A stretch of DNA of 49,429 nt from an uncultured Bacteroidaceae bacterium. GTDB lineage: Bacteria > Bacteroidota > Bacteroidia > Bacteroidales > Bacteroidaceae. Positions 8,198-18,383 of the stretch are shown here, in pieces; the first letter of the stretch is position 1; each line of letters begins with the position of its first letter. A model generated the notes under the pieces. That model did no database searches, was not told the origin of the DNA, and was given only the letters and a program-made list of their open reading frames with translations. The translations under genes and the position numbers were made by a program. The stretch spans positions 1 to 49,429 of the forward strand of contig CAJORF010000124.1 in the NCBI GenBank assembly GCA_905236985.1, given 5' to 3'.

Positions 8198-10762
8198 TTA
8201 GAGGAACCACTTCACGTAGCAGAAGTCCTGACGATGAGGCAGCAAATCGTTCTTGGGGAAGATACGATAAGCAATCTTGAAGGAGCCTGCATTATTGATG
8301 GTGTGCGTCACGTGGAAGGTGTAGAGATTGCCATCACGCTTGATGACCTCAAGGGGTTCAACGTTGTAGATGTGATCCTCACCCTTCTTGTCGGTGGTAA
8401 GGGTAACGAGTTCAATGCCAATGGCATTGTCGAGACCAGCCTCGTCAAGGACGATGTTGATATCGTACTTCGTACCAGCTTCAATCTGACCAATGCGCAG
8501 GGGTTCACCCTTCTCAGCGCTGACTACGCGGATGCTATCCCAACGCTCAGCCACAGCTTCCTTCCAGAGTGCGATTTCCTTGGCAATCTGGTTGTCGTTG
8601 GCCTGCAACTTCTTGGAACGGGCAGCAAGCGGGTTGTAGAACTTCGTGTAATAGTCGTCGAGCTGACGCTTCATCGTGTAATGAGGCGCGATGCGGGCGA
8701 TAGAATTCTTGATGACCTGAATCCATGAGGAGCTGTAACCCTTGGCATTACGAGCGTAGTAAGTAGGCATGATCTCGTTCTCAAGGAGGCTATAGATAGT
8801 GGCGGCATCGAGCTGATCCTGATAAGCCTGATTCTCGTAGGTGCGCTTCTCGGTGAGAGCCCAACCGGCACCTTCACGGTAGCCTTCGAGCCACCAACCA
8901 TCAAGGACGCTGAGGTTGACAACACCGTTCATGAGTGCCTTCTCACCACTGGTACCAGAAGCTTCGAGGGGACGGGTCGGAGTGTTCATCCAGATGTCAA
9001 CACCGGAAATGAGGCGGCGGGCAAGCTGCATGTCATAATTCTCGAGGAAGATGATCTTACCGAGGAACTCGGGACGCTGACTGATCTCATAGATCTTCTT
9101 GATCAGACCCTGACCTGCGCCATCGGCGGGGTGAGCCTTACCAGTATAGAGGAACTGAACGGGATAGTTGGGGTTATTGACGATCTTGCTCAAGCGTTCC
9201 AGATCGGTGAAGAGGAGGTGTGCACGCTTGTAAGTAGCGAAGCGACGACCGAAACCGATGAGAAGTGCGTTGGGGTTGATTTTCTCCATGAGATTGACGA
9301 CACGGCTGGGGTCACCCTGGTTCTTGAGCCAGCTCTCACGGAACTGTTGACGAATATAATCGACGAGCTTGGTCTTCAGGGCCATACGGGTGTCCCAAAT
9401 TTCCTTGTCGCTGACTTCATAGATGCCACGCCAAATCGCTTCATTGGACTGGTCAGAGAGATGCTCGGGAGCAAAGTGCTTGGCATAGAGCTTGCGCCAT
9501 TCGGTAGCACACCATGTGGGGAAGTGAACGCCATTGGTGACATAACCCACATGACTCTCCTCGGGGAAGTAGCCTTTCCAGATATTCTGGAACATCTTCT
9601 TGGACACTTCACCATGAAGCCAGCTGACACCGTTGACTTCCTGACAGGTGTTGCAGGCGAAGGTGCTCATGCAGAAACGCTCGCTGTGGTCATCGGGGTT
9701 CTGACGACCCATACCGATGAACTCATCCCATGTGATACCGAGCAGCTGAGGATAACCGCTCATGTACTTGCCGAAGAGACTTTCATCGAAATAGTCGTGT
9801 CCTGCAGGCACGGGCGTGTGTACGGTATATAAGGAAGACGCGCGCACGAGCTCAAGAGCCTGATTGAAGGTGAGACCGCTTTGCACGTAATCCACAAGAC
9901 GCTGTACATTGCAGAGAGCGGCGTGTCCCTCGTTGCAATGATAGATATCCTTCTTGATGCCGAGCTTCTTGAGCAGAAGCACACCACCGATGCCGAGCAA
10001 AATCTCCTGCTTCAGACGGTTTTCCCAGTCGCCACCGTAAAGGGTGTGGGTGATGGGACGGTCGAAATCGCTATTCATGTCGTTGTCGGTGTCGAGCAAA
10101 TAGAGCTTTACACGACCGACGTTGACGCGCCAGACGTAGGCGTGAACCTGATAGTTCATATAGGGAACATCGATGACGAGGGGCTTGCCGTCCTTGTCCA
10201 TCTGCTGTTCAATGGGCAGACTGCCGAAGTTCTGAGCCTCATAGTTGGCAATCTGCTGACCATCCATAGAGAGGGTCTGCGTGAAGTAGCCGTAGCGATA
10301 GAGGAAACCAACGGCGCACATATCGACATTGGAGTCAGAAGCCTCCTTGACATAGTCGCCGGCAAGGATGCCGAGACCGCCAGAATAAATCTTAAGCACC
10401 TGGTTCAGACCATACTCCATGCAGAGATATGCGACAGAGGAACGGTCGGTGCGGGGCTTCACGTCCATGTAAGCGCGGAACTCCTTATAGACGTCGTTCA
10501 TGCGCTTGAGGATGTCCTTGTCCTTGGCCAGCTCGGAAAGGCGCTCATAGCTGAGACGTTCGAGCATGAGGACGGGATTCTGACCACACTCCTCATAGAG
10601 GGCGTTGTCGAGACGTGAGAACAGACTGCGAGCACTGTGATTCCATGCCCACCACATATTGTGGGCGAGTTCCTCCAACTTGTTCAGCTCTTCGGGAATA
10701 TTACTCTTGACGGTTACTGGTTTCCACTGAGCTTCGTTGGCGCTGCTTGCTTTGATTTTCAT
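8198..10762 (-). CDS. glgP: Alpha-glucan (glycogen) phosphorylase, GT35
   Basis: Phosphorolysis of glycogen or maltodextrin to glucose-1-phosphate in the cytosol. The 854-aa protein opens with the N-terminal domain typical of the bacterial alpha-glucan phosphorylase subgroup ([15 protein letters not shown]). It carries the pyridoxal-phosphate region [25 protein letters not shown], where the Lys of GEKALMNG is the expected cofactor Lys, and the [15 protein letters not shown] segment. It starts 35 bases after the glycogen synthase stop on the same strand, with no promoter seen between them, so synthesis and breakdown enzymes are probably made from one transcript. Confidence 0.93.
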   Translation of the reverse strand: MKIKASSANEAQWKPVTVKSNIPEELNKLEELAHNMWWAWNHSARSLFSRLDNALYEECGQNPVLMLERLSYERLSELAKDKDILKRMNDVYKEFRAYMDVKPRTDRSSVAYLCMEYGLNQVLKIYSGGLGILAGDYVKEASDSNVDMCAVGFLYRYGYFTQTLSMDGQQIANYEAQNFGSLPIEQQMDKDGKPLVIDVPYMNYQVHAYVWRVNVGRVKLYLLDTDNDMNSDFDRPITHTLYGGDWENRLKQEILLGIGGVLLLKKLGIKKDIYHCNEGHAALCNVQRLVDYVQSGLTFNQALELVRASSLYTVHTPVPAGHDYFDESLFGKYMSGYPQLLGITWDEFIGMGRQNPDDHSERFCMSTFACNTCQEVNGVSWLHGEVSKKMFQNIWKGYFPEESHVGYVTNGVHFPTWCATEWRKLYAKHFAPEHLSDQSNEAIWRGIYEVSDKEIWDTRMALKTKLVDYIRQQFRESWLKNQGDPSRVVNLMEKINPNALLIGFGRRFATYKRAHLLFTDLERLSKIVNNPNYPVQFLYTGKAHPADGAGQGLIKKIYEISQRPEFLGKIIFLENYDMQLARRLISGVDIWMNTPTRPLEASGTSGEKALMNGVVNLSVLDGWWLEGYREGAGWALTEKRTYENQAYQDQLDAATIYSLLENEIMPTYYARNAKGYSSSWIQVIKNSIARIAPHYTMKRQLDDYYTKFYNPLAARSKKLQANDNQIAKEIALWKEAVAERWDSIRVVSAEKGEPLRIGQIEAGTKYDINIVLDEAGLDNAIGIELVTLTTDKKGEDHIYNVEPLEVIKRDGNLYTFHVTHTINNAGSFKIAYRIFPKNDLLPHRQDFCYVKWFL

Positions 10763-10797
10763 AAATGATTATTTTTGATGGGTTGTGATACAATAAT

Positions 10798-12519
10798 TTA
10801 TTTGTTGCGCTCCTGTGCATGACGCAGGGCGATGTCGTATGCGGTGTAATAATAGGATATGAAGTGCCTCCACTGAGCTTTCTGAGCGAGCGCGGAAGCG
10901 GCTTTGCGAGCGGTCTCGACTTCCTTAGCCGACAGCTGAGAAAAGCCGATGATCTCATCGCGGATGCGGTCTGCGACCTCGTCGTAGTTGTAATCGGAAC
11001 GATGAATGACCTCCACGCCGTCAGTATCGAGATAACATTCACAAGCACCTTTTGATGATTGAGGCTTGGCGGATTGGTCTGCCGCCTTCATTTCGTTGGC
11101 CCAAAGTCCAAAGCCTGCGAGGGTGGTGGTGATGCAAGGCACTTTGAAGGCTACACTCTCTAAAGGTGTGTAGCCCCAAGGCTCGTAGTAAGAGGGATAC
11201 ACGGTGAGGTCGAGACCTAACAGCAACTCGTAGTAGTGCATATTGAAGATGCCATCAGCACCATCGAGATAGCAAGGCACAAAGAGAATCTTCACGCGTG
11301 AACTCTCACGATTGGTGATGCCGAAGCGATGCAGCGTCTGCGTGACCATGTCGCAACCGGGTTCGTGGAGATGATGTGTGATGAAAGGTTCGGGGAGCGG
11401 TGAAGAGGCTTGACGCTTGGAGGTGGGGTGCTTCCTCCATGCTGCAAGACTATCCTGTAAGTCCTTTCGCGGACCAGCTTGCCACGCCGGAACTTCAACG
11501 AGAGCGAGCACCTGACGATCGAGACGTTCGTCATGGAGCGTGCGGTTGAGAGCTTCAAGATAGACATCGATGCCCTTGTTCTTCCATTCATAACGTCCGC
11601 TAGTGGCTATGATCATCGTGTCATCGTCCAAAGCCGTACCCATAAGCGCATTGGCGACCTCGAGGATACGCTGGCGAGCCTTACGGCGACGGTTCACGAA
11701 AGTAACGCCCTTGGGTACAAAATCCATTTCAAAGCCATTCGGCAACACCACATCGGGCTGTTTATCCAACAGTTCCACACATTCGCGGGCAGTGACATCA
11801 GACACCGTGGTGAAGCAATCGACGTGATGAGCAGTCTGACGCTCGATGCTGTGCTTGGACTGCACGTTCAGCTCTTCTGCCATTTGATTGCCATTGTAGG
11901 CGAAGAGATAGTCGTAGAGCGGCTTGCCGTTGCCTGCTATGCTACGACCGATGGTAGTGGCATGAGTGGTGAAGATGGTGGCTATGGACGGCACATGGTT
12001 CATGAGATACAGCGCCCCCAAGCCTGTCATCCACTCATGAGCCTGATAGACAACACGCTTCGAATCATCAAGGAAATGATTGTAGAAACTCTCAACGACG
12101 CGACCAGCAGCGTAGGAGAACATGGAGGCTTCGTCGTAGTCGCCGTAAGCATGAAGGCTATCAACCTGATACTTCACCCACAGCACACCATAGATATCAT
12201 TCTTCTGAGCGAAGAAAGGTTGGAAATCCACAAGAACGACAATCGGCTTACCTGGAATCTGCCAACGCCCAATACGCAGGGAGATCGCCTCCTTGGCCGC
12301 TTGTATTCGCCAATCAGCCCATAGCTGTTTATCTTCAATAAAAAGCGGATTTTCCTTGCCTTGCCAGAAGTCCGGCCCGATAAAAACAATACGATCAGGC
12401 ATCACTTCTTGCAAAGTCTTAGCACGTGTGGACAAAACGGTATAAATACCACCAACTTTGTTACATACTTCCCAGCTTGATTCAAAGATATAATCGGGAA
12501 GGAGTTTAACTTGACTCAT
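10798..12519 (-). CDS. Glycogen synthase, GT3 (eukaryote-like)
   Basis: Transfers glucose from a nucleotide sugar to growing alpha-1,4-glucan. The N-terminus ESSWEVCNKVGGIYTVLSTRA carries the KxGG donor-site motif. EPWGYTPLESVAFKVPC carries the two conserved Glu of the retaining GT-B fold. The overall sequence follows the yeast/animal GT3 pattern (EVCNKVGGIYTV, FFTTHATTIGR-like FTTHATTIGRSIAGNG), which Bacteroidetes use instead of GlgA (GT5). Length is 573 aa. It is the first gene of a two-gene unit with glgP. UDP-glucose is the expected donor (family inference). Confidence 0.88.
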   Translation of the reverse strand: MSQVKLLPDYIFESSWEVCNKVGGIYTVLSTRAKTLQEVMPDRIVFIGPDFWQGKENPLFIEDKQLWADWRIQAAKEAISLRIGRWQIPGKPIVVLVDFQPFFAQKNDIYGVLWVKYQVDSLHAYGDYDEASMFSYAAGRVVESFYNHFLDDSKRVVYQAHEWMTGLGALYLMNHVPSIATIFTTHATTIGRSIAGNGKPLYDYLFAYNGNQMAEELNVQSKHSIERQTAHHVDCFTTVSDVTARECVELLDKQPDVVLPNGFEMDFVPKGVTFVNRRRKARQRILEVANALMGTALDDDTMIIATSGRYEWKNKGIDVYLEALNRTLHDERLDRQVLALVEVPAWQAGPRKDLQDSLAAWRKHPTSKRQASSPLPEPFITHHLHEPGCDMVTQTLHRFGITNRESSRVKILFVPCYLDGADGIFNMHYYELLLGLDLTVYPSYYEPWGYTPLESVAFKVPCITTTLAGFGLWANEMKAADQSAKPQSSKGACECYLDTDGVEVIHRSDYNYDEVADRIRDEIIGFSQLSAKEVETARKAASALAQKAQWRHFISYYYTAYDIALRHAQERNK

Positions 12520-12553
12520 TAACCTAAACGGACATTTCTTTTGATTTCGGCGG

Positions 12554-12584
12554 CAAAAGTACTACTTTTCTCGCAAACGACCAA
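12554..12584 (-). promoter_or_regulatory. Promoter of the glycogen operon
   Basis: TACTTTTG (12554-12561) preceded at 20 bases by TTG (12582-12584). It lies 34 bases before the synthase ATG. Confidence 0.75.
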
Positions 12585-12602
12585 CATTTTTTTACAAATT
12601 CG

Positions 12603-12632
12603 TTGATAATTCCATAATTAGTTGTACTTTTG
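12603..12632 (+). promoter_or_regulatory. Promoter of the small secreted protein gene
   Basis: TTG (12603-12605), 19 bases, then TACTTTTG (12625-12632), 24 bases before the ATG at 12657. Confidence 0.7.
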
Positions 12633-12656
12633 CAGTCGAAAATCATACGAAAAAGG

Positions 12657-13076
12657 ATGAAACGCACACTCTTTATGACTTTTCTTGTCGCGATGCTGGC
12701 ACCTGTCGTAGTGCTTTCCAGCACACCTTTTCGCGGCACATTTGTTGCCAAGGAAATGGGCATGAAACTGGTCATCGATCTCTATGAAGAAAGCGTCGTG
12801 GTTCCCGATATGGAAATGTTCGGACCGCTCAACGGCTACATCAACGGAACAGGACTCTACCGCACATGGTATGTCTCGAAAATCCGTCAATGTGAGGAGC
12901 GGAAGGCCGTCATCCACCTCTCCAACGACTTAGGCTCAGAAACACAGCCCGTGGAACTGACGCTCGTGAACGACTCCCTACTTCATTTCCGCGAGATAGA
13001 AGGCAGCGTCATGAAGAAGGCTCATGGAAAGAAACTGGTGAAGATCCCCACGGAGTTCGATATGCGACGGGAATAG
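12657..13076 (+). CDS. Small secreted protein of unknown function
   Basis: A 139-aa product that I do not recognise. The N-terminus MKRTLFMTFLVAMLAPVVVLSS is a clear signal peptide without a lipobox Cys, so the protein is probably periplasmic or outside the cell. The mature part (about 115 aa) alternates short hydrophobic and charged stretches, suggesting a small beta-sheet fold. It has one Cys and a basic C-terminus. ATG 12657 is preferred over an in-frame TTG at 12630, which overlaps the promoter. AAAAAGG directly precedes the ATG. The exchanger gene converges on it with 2 bases between the stops. Confidence 0.7.
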   Translation: MKRTLFMTFLVAMLAPVVVLSSTPFRGTFVAKEMGMKLVIDLYEESVVVPDMEMFGPLNGYINGTGLYRTWYVSKIRQCEERKAVIHLSNDLGSETQPVELTLVNDSLLHFREIEGSVMKKAHGKKLVKIPTEFDMRRE

Positions 13077-13078
13077 CC

Positions 13079-14044
13079 TCAGACTTGACTGATGAGGTAG
13101 GAGATGTAGGCCACATAGCAGGCTACCAGCAAAAATCCTTCCCAGCGAACAACACGCAGGCTCGTGCGCGCAAATATCCAAAAGAGGAGGCTGGAGAAGA
13201 GCAGCAAAGCAAAATCTGTCCATGCAATACCTACGACAGGCAGCGGTGTGATGCAGCTACAGCAGCCAAGAATCCAGAACACATTAAAGAGATTACTGCC
13301 CACGACATTACCAATGGCCATGGCACTCTGCCCTTTGCGCGCTGCTATCACGCTGGTGGCGAGCTCAGGCAGCGACGTACCTCCAGCCACGAGGGTCAGA
13401 CCTATGACCGCCTCGCTAACTCCCAAGGAGCGAGCAATACCCGAGGCTCCATTGACAAAGAGTTTGCCACCGATGACAAGTCCCGCCAAGCCCAACACCA
13501 GATAGAGGGCGATCTGCCATACGGGCATCGACGGACCTGCGACGGCTTCGTTAGTAGGCGTTACTTTGTCACCCTTGGTCAATGAGAAAGTATAGGCCAT
13601 AAAGATAGCAAAGAAACCCAACAGCACAATACCGTCTCCGCGAGAAAGCACATCTCCCCCACTCGACTGACTAAAGAAAGCATCCATCGCCAAGGCAGGA
13701 AAAACGATAGAGGCCAGCACTGTCAGCGGAATATCCTTGCTGACCGTACTTTTGGAAACCACAATCGGACAAACCATGGCCGAACAGCCCACAATCATCA
13801 ACGTATTAAAGAGGTTACTGCCTACGATATTTCCGATACTCAAAGCCGAGGAGTGATGGATGCTGGCCATGAGGCTGACGATGAATTCCGGCAGTGATGT
13901 GCCAAAAGCAACGATGGTCAAACCAATCACCAACTCAGGGATATGGAAGCGACGCGCCAGAGCTACTGAACCGTCAGTCAGTTTATCTGCACCAATGATT
14001 ACGAGCGCAGCTCCGACTATTGCAAGGAGGATGTCAACGAACAT
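13079..14044 (-). CDS. Calcium/sodium antiporter, CaCA family (YrbG-like)
   Basis: Inner-membrane exchanger, expected to move Ca2+ out against Na+. About ten hydrophobic segments are visible, with the two family alpha-repeats: GLTIVAFGTSLPEFIVS...GNIVGSNLFN near the N-terminus and GLTLVAGGTSLPELATS...GNVVGSNLFN in the second half. Both conserved acidic residues (PEF and PEL) are present. Length is 321 aa from ATG 14044; a TTG four codons earlier is less likely. No clear promoter is seen. Confidence 0.92.
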   Translation of the reverse strand: MFVDILLAIVGAALVIIGADKLTDGSVALARRFHIPELVIGLTIVAFGTSLPEFIVSLMASIHHSSALSIGNIVGSNLFNTLMIVGCSAMVCPIVVSKSTVSKDIPLTVLASIVFPALAMDAFFSQSSGGDVLSRGDGIVLLGFFAIFMAYTFSLTKGDKVTPTNEAVAGPSMPVWQIALYLVLGLAGLVIGGKLFVNGASGIARSLGVSEAVIGLTLVAGGTSLPELATSVIAARKGQSAMAIGNVVGSNLFNVFWILGCCSCITPLPVVGIAWTDFALLLFSSLLFWIFARTSLRVVRWEGFLLVACYVAYISYLISQV

Positions 14045-14103
14045 TTTTGAAGTCAATAAAGAAGTTTTTTGAGAAAATGGATTCTATTTTGTGATATTAT
14101 TTG

Positions 14104-14111
14104 TACCTTCG
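14104..14111 (+). promoter_or_regulatory. Probable promoter of the cysteine-rich mini-protein gene
   Basis: TACCTTCG, one mismatch from TAnnTTTG, 28 bases before the ATG at 14140. Confidence 0.4.
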
Positions 14112-14139
14112 CCGCCGAAAAAAAGTCATACCTGTCATT

Positions 14140-14367
14140 ATGGCCACCACCAAAAGCAAAGATTCGAAGCGACTCGCGCAGTGCATCAAATGCAAACATT
14201 CCACGCTGAAACAATGGATGGAAAACCCCATCATTGCTATCTGTCATATTCGCCATGAGCGCTTTGTCGCAGCATGTGACCGCCAATGCACGTTCTTCGA
14301 ACTGTCGGGCAATCCCAATCCGGAGATCACCCACTACGATGAGTACGAGGAAGAGGAGAACTTCTAA
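14140..14367 (+). CDS. 75-aa cysteine-rich cytosolic protein, unknown
   Basis: A small protein beginning MATTKSKDSKRLAQC, with no signal peptide. Five Cys (CIKC early, then one near residue 35 and a C...C pair near 45-49) plus nearby His residues could bind zinc. The C-terminus is acidic (DEYEEEENF). ATG 14140 is preferred to an in-frame TTG at 14101, which overlaps the promoter box. Its stop codon overlaps the stop codon of the convergent metallo-hydrolase gene. I do not recognise the family. Confidence 0.65.
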   Translation: MATTKSKDSKRLAQCIKCKHSTLKQWMENPIIAICHIRHERFVAACDRQCTFFELSGNPNPEITHYDEYEEEENF

Positions 14368-15170
14368 GGTTTCAGTTCATAGAACTCGCTGGGCACTTTG
14401 CGGCGCAGCACATCGAAGGCGAAATCGACACCCGGAATGATACCATAGCTACGCAGGACAGCATCCACTGTTTTGCGCGCCAGTTCCGGATGGTTATTCT
14501 CCTCGCTCAGATGACACAACCACACGTGGCGAAGCGACGGGCTGGACGAGTTGGCCAACAGTTCGGCAGCCTCGCGGTTGCTCAGATGTCCCTGGGGACC
14601 ACTAATGCGCCCCTTCAGGTGTGCAGGATAGGGACCGGCCATAAGCATCTCTGAATCGTGATTACTCTCCAGCACGAGGTAGTTGGCCTTGCTGACTTCC
14701 TCCTTCACTCGTTCGGTGACATGACCAATATCGGTGATCAGGCTGAAACGGACGCCCTCTGCCTCAATGCAATAGCCGACACAATCGTTGCTATCATGCG
14801 GGACGTCAAAAGGCGTGATGTGTAAATCGCCGATGTCAAGAGGCACGTCTTTTTCAAGGAATGCCTTATGCTCGGTCTTCAGTTGGGGCGAGACGCAGTA
14901 GTTACGTGCTATGCCCTCATGTACGGCAGCCGTTGAATAGATGGGTATGTGATACTCTGCAGCCAGCTTGCCCACGGACTTGATGTGGTCGGCATGGTCA
15001 TGAGTCACTAAAGCAGCTTCAACACGGCTGAGCGAGAGGCCAAAAGTCTGAAAATGACGCTTTAAGGTACGAATACCCAAACCGACATCTATCAGGATCG
15101 AGGTGGTCTCTGTTGACAGATAATAGCAGTTGCCACTGCTGCCGCTGCCCAGACAGATGAACTTCAGCAT
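14364..15170 (-). CDS. MBL-fold metallo-hydrolase, YycJ/WalJ-like
   Basis: A 268-aa cytosolic metallo-beta-lactamase-fold hydrolase. The metal motif THDHADH lies at about residues 56-62. Further ligands are likely in VPHDSND and SLITDIGHV, with a conserved LESNHD later. The start MLKFICLGSGSSGN is typical of the YycJ group, implicated elsewhere in DNA metabolism and cell-wall control as a nuclease-like enzyme. It has its own promoter. The 3' end overlaps the opposite-strand mini-protein gene by 4 bases. Confidence 0.85.
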   Translation of the reverse strand: MLKFICLGSGSSGNCYYLSTETTSILIDVGLGIRTLKRHFQTFGLSLSRVEAALVTHDHADHIKSVGKLAAEYHIPIYSTAAVHEGIARNYCVSPQLKTEHKAFLEKDVPLDIGDLHITPFDVPHDSNDCVGYCIEAEGVRFSLITDIGHVTERVKEEVSKANYLVLESNHDSEMLMAGPYPAHLKGRISGPQGHLSNREAAELLANSSSPSLRHVWLCHLSEENNHPELARKTVDAVLRSYGIIPGVDFAFDVLRRKVPSEFYELKP

Positions 15171-15195
15171 AGTGTTTAGTATTTAAATTTCGCCG

Positions 15196-15226
15196 CAAAG
15201 ATAATAAAAATAATACTAAAGAACAA
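15196..15226 (-). promoter_or_regulatory. Promoter of the YycJ-like gene
   Basis: TATCTTTG (15196-15203) with TTG at 15224-15226, 20 bases upstream. The leader to the ATG at 15170 is about 22 bases. Confidence 0.7.
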
Positions 15227-15267
15227 TCTATTGACACATTTTTTGGTCTTTTTAAAATAATAAGGTA

Positions 15268-17598
15268 TCAGAACGGCAAACCGACAGCAAAATGAAGTTG
15301 GATATCGCGCTTAAAATTGGGGTTAATAATCGGATAATGAAGGAGGCCGCTTTCGTAAGCTGGATTGATGGCTTTCATGCCCGCATCAAGGCGTAAGATG
15401 AAATAGCCGAAGTTGAGACGAACGCCAAGACCGTAAGCTACGGCTATCTGTCTCCAGAACTTATCGAATCGGAACTGCCCGCCTGGTTGTTCATCGTAGG
15501 CACGCAATGTCCAAATGTTTCCAGCATCAACAAACACGGCACCATCGACCTTCCAGAAGAGATGCGTACGATATTCGAGACTCATGTCCAGCTTCAAGTC
15601 GCCCGTCTGACGAATGAAGTCAACACGACCGTCTGACCCGCTGAAGCTTCCAGGGCCTAATCCGCGAACACTCCAGCCACGCACGCTATTGGCACCACCC
15701 GAGAAATAGCGTTTCTCATAAGGCAAAACAGTTGAGTTTCCGAAGGGATATGCTATACCAAAGGCCAAGTGGGCAGCCAGAGAATTACGCTCATCGAAGC
15801 GGAAACTTTTGGAAAAATCAAAGTCAAACTTGATGTATTCAGCGTATGCGATGTTGAAGAAGGTGTATGCGTTGAGTGTGGAAGAGTACGGCGTATTGAA
15901 GAGATTGGAGATACCATACAACAGATTGCCGGCTGATTCAATACCAAAGCGGATGCTGTAAGCATTTTGTCCATAAGTTGAACTTTGAGCAGTCGGTGAG
16001 AGTGTGGTGTAATAGAAATTATAACCCAGCTTCATGATAAACAGGTTCTCATAGTTGTAGCGGAGGATGGCATTGCGATTGCCATTGTCCGTCAGGTATT
16101 CATTCCTAAACGTCTCTGAGATCCAAGGCATGAAGACGTAGTTTAAGTCAATGAGGTCAATACGATGTTGCTTTTTCATATTGAGTTGACTCCAGCGGTA
16201 ACGCCATGCTGCTGTGAGTACCCGACGATGAAACTCAGGGCGATCCTGCGAATCGAACATCAGCGAGGCGATACTCTGTGCCTTCGCTGAGCGTCGGAAC
16301 TTACGGGAGAGGAAAGGAAAGCGGAACTCAGGGAAGTTGAGATCAGCCTCCACGCCATATTCAATATAGTTCTGATCTGCATATCCTTCCAGACCTTTGA
16401 TAGCCTCGAATGCGCCGCGCAATTTGAAGGAGAACATTGCTGAACGACGGAAGACATTGCGGTTCTGATAACCAAGACTAAGTGCAGCACCGAGGTCGCC
16501 AGCGGAGTTGGTTCCTTCGAGTTCAGCTGAGACTCCATGCCGCTTGGCTGTCAGCAGGTTGACGTAACCGACGAGCTCATCGGGGTTCTCCTCAGAAGGC
16601 TCAAAAGTGACGTTCGCACCCAGCAAAGCCGACAGCGAGGAAAGGTTGCTATAAGTAGCCTGCGCATCGGATTCACGATAGAGATTACCCGGACGGAGCT
16701 CGGTCTTTCCAAGGATAAAGGTTGGGCGAAGCGATCGCCGTCCACGCTGATAAAAGCGGATTCCGTCAATGACCAAGCTGTCTATGCCCTCTGTATTGCT
16801 ATAGAGGGCGGAACGATCTACATCCGTCAAGATATTCAGCTGTCCGATATGATAGCGAGGGTGATTGCGCAAAGAGTCGGCAGCCGTCTCGCGATAACGT
16901 GACACGCGCAGCGTCAAAGCCACCTGATGATTGCCCAAAGTCGTATCGGCATCAAAGCGCACAAAACTTTTATTAAACCGCTGATAACCTGTATTTTGAA
17001 GCATCGACGTTATACGACTTCTTTCAGCTTCCAATTGGTTGATATCAAAGGGCATTGACTCGTAAAGAAAGCTCTGCGACCACGTGGCTGTAATGAGCGA
17101 ATCAACCATCGGATCATCAATTCTGCGGTCAATGTGACTAACGTGATAGCGGTCGGATGCGTGAATCTGATAAGTCAGGGAAAGCTTATGTTTACGTTGA
17201 CGTTCGCGCAACGTGACATCAGCATTGAGGAAGCCTAAGTTGCGAACAGCTAACTGTATATTGGCACGTCCGGCCTCAGCTTGAACGCTGTCGTAGATGA
17301 CAGGGGCTTCACCGATTCGACGGAAGAAACGATTGATGCGCTTCGTACTGTCGTTACCACTAATACAATAGACGCCAAGCGGAACTTTGAAGATACTGAA
17401 CCATCTCGAATTAGGATGCTGACGAATGTAACCGCTTAATGCCGATACGGGAACGTCATCATCATCGCTACGTACTGTGGCACGATCCAACAAACGCTCA
17501 TCGCCAGTCAAAAAGCGCTCTGGGCCACAGGAAGCGAGTACGGCAGAAAGTAGTACTGGCAGCAGTAGGCGTAGATAAGAGCGCTTGCGGAAAATCAT
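15268..17598 (-). CDS. tamL: TamL-type BamA-family outer-membrane lipoprotein
   Basis: A 776-aa surface-antigen (Omp85-type) protein, probably working with TamB in outer-membrane assembly or lipid transfer. The N-terminus MIFRKRSYLRLLLPVLL...LASCGPERFL has a lipobox with Cys24. Lipidated Omp85 proteins of this kind are the Bacteroidetes TamL form. POTRA-like segments occupy the first half. The second half is a C-terminal beta-barrel with the FSGGANSVRGWSVRGLGPG motif (the Omp85 VRG/Y loop) and a final Phe. It overlaps the upstream methyltransferase gene by 4 bases (ATGA), which suggests translational coupling and makes it the last gene of the lepA operon. Confidence 0.88.
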   Translation of the reverse strand: MIFRKRSYLRLLLPVLLSAVLASCGPERFLTGDERLLDRATVRSDDDDVPVSALSGYIRQHPNSRWFSIFKVPLGVYCISGNDSTKRINRFFRRIGEAPVIYDSVQAEAGRANIQLAVRNLGFLNADVTLRERQRKHKLSLTYQIHASDRYHVSHIDRRIDDPMVDSLITATWSQSFLYESMPFDINQLEAERSRITSMLQNTGYQRFNKSFVRFDADTTLGNHQVALTLRVSRYRETAADSLRNHPRYHIGQLNILTDVDRSALYSNTEGIDSLVIDGIRFYQRGRRSLRPTFILGKTELRPGNLYRESDAQATYSNLSSLSALLGANVTFEPSEENPDELVGYVNLLTAKRHGVSAELEGTNSAGDLGAALSLGYQNRNVFRRSAMFSFKLRGAFEAIKGLEGYADQNYIEYGVEADLNFPEFRFPFLSRKFRRSAKAQSIASLMFDSQDRPEFHRRVLTAAWRYRWSQLNMKKQHRIDLIDLNYVFMPWISETFRNEYLTDNGNRNAILRYNYENLFIMKLGYNFYYTTLSPTAQSSTYGQNAYSIRFGIESAGNLLYGISNLFNTPYSSTLNAYTFFNIAYAEYIKFDFDFSKSFRFDERNSLAAHLAFGIAYPFGNSTVLPYEKRYFSGGANSVRGWSVRGLGPGSFSGSDGRVDFIRQTGDLKLDMSLEYRTHLFWKVDGAVFVDAGNIWTLRAYDEQPGGQFRFDKFWRQIAVAYGLGVRLNFGYFILRLDAGMKAINPAYESGLLHYPIINPNFKRDIQLHFAVGLPF

Positions 17599-18383
17599 TG
17601 GAATAGCGTGTTTTGACGTCTGCGGAACTCTGCCAAGACAATACCCGTAGCCATCGCGACATTTAGGCTCTCCGTGGTCGGCTGTCCTGCAGGGTAATTA
17701 GGGATGAAGAGGCGCCGACGACAGAGACTGTTGACTTCGGACGTAACGCCATTTCCTTCGTTGCCCATCACGATGATTCCGTTATCGGAGAGTGATGAAT
17801 CCCAAAGGGAATCTCCATCGAGGGAAGTGCCATAAACAGGAACCTCAGCGGGCAAAGCAGCGAGGAAAGCTGGTAGTTCGACGTAATGAACGCTGACACG
17901 TGCAATACCCCCCATCGTGGCCTGTACGACCTTGGGATTCCATACATCAGCTGTGATGGGCGAGCACCAGATATGACGAATCCCAAACCAATCTGCCAGA
18001 CGGATAATTGTGCCAAGATTACCAGGGTCTTGCACGCCGTCAAGGGCGATATGAAGACCTTCTGTAGCAACTGAACTGGCTGCAGTATCTATCGCAAAAT
18101 TCTCATCATCAGGAATTTCAAAGAGAGCCACGACCTGTTGAGGAGTCTGCAACGAGCTGACCCGTTCGAGCTCGGCGGATGTGATCACCTCCATGGGGCA
18201 GCCACCCCACTTATGCCCCTCATCCGCCATCCATTCCTGTGTTGCCAGCAACAACTTGCAGCGAAAGGCAGGTAGCAACTCGCCGACGAGCCTCGGCCCC
18301 TCGGCGACAAACAATCCCTCCTGACGCCTGAACTTACGCTGGCGCAAGGAGGTGATCAGACGAATTGTGGATTTAGTCAACAT
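17595..18383 (-). CDS. TrmH/SpoU-family RNA 2'-O-methyltransferase
   Basis: S-adenosylmethionine-dependent methylation of a ribose in rRNA or tRNA. The 262-aa protein has an N-terminal substrate-binding domain (RKFRRQEGLFVAEGPRLV) and a knotted SPOUT domain. SPOUT motif 1 is DPGNLGTIIRLADWFG, motif 2 is IIVMGNEGNGV, and motif 3 is TESLNVAMATGIVLAEFRRR. It overlaps crp-like upstream by 11 bases and tamL downstream by 4 bases. The exact target base is unknown. Confidence 0.9.
   Translation of the reverse strand: MLTKSTIRLITSLRQRKFRRQEGLFVAEGPRLVGELLPAFRCKLLLATQEWMADEGHKWGGCPMEVITSAELERVSSLQTPQQVVALFEIPDDENFAIDTAASSVATEGLHIALDGVQDPGNLGTIIRLADWFGIRHIWCSPITADVWNPKVVQATMGGIARVSVHYVELPAFLAALPAEVPVYGTSLDGDSLWDSSLSDNGIIVMGNEGNGVTSEVNSLCRRRLFIPNYPAGQPTTESLNVAMATGIVLAEFRRRQNTLFQ

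Noticed and set aside
5332..12519. Long open frames opposite nadE, glgP and glycogen synthase
   Set aside because: They mirror the codon structure of the real genes on the other strand and contain no domain motifs.
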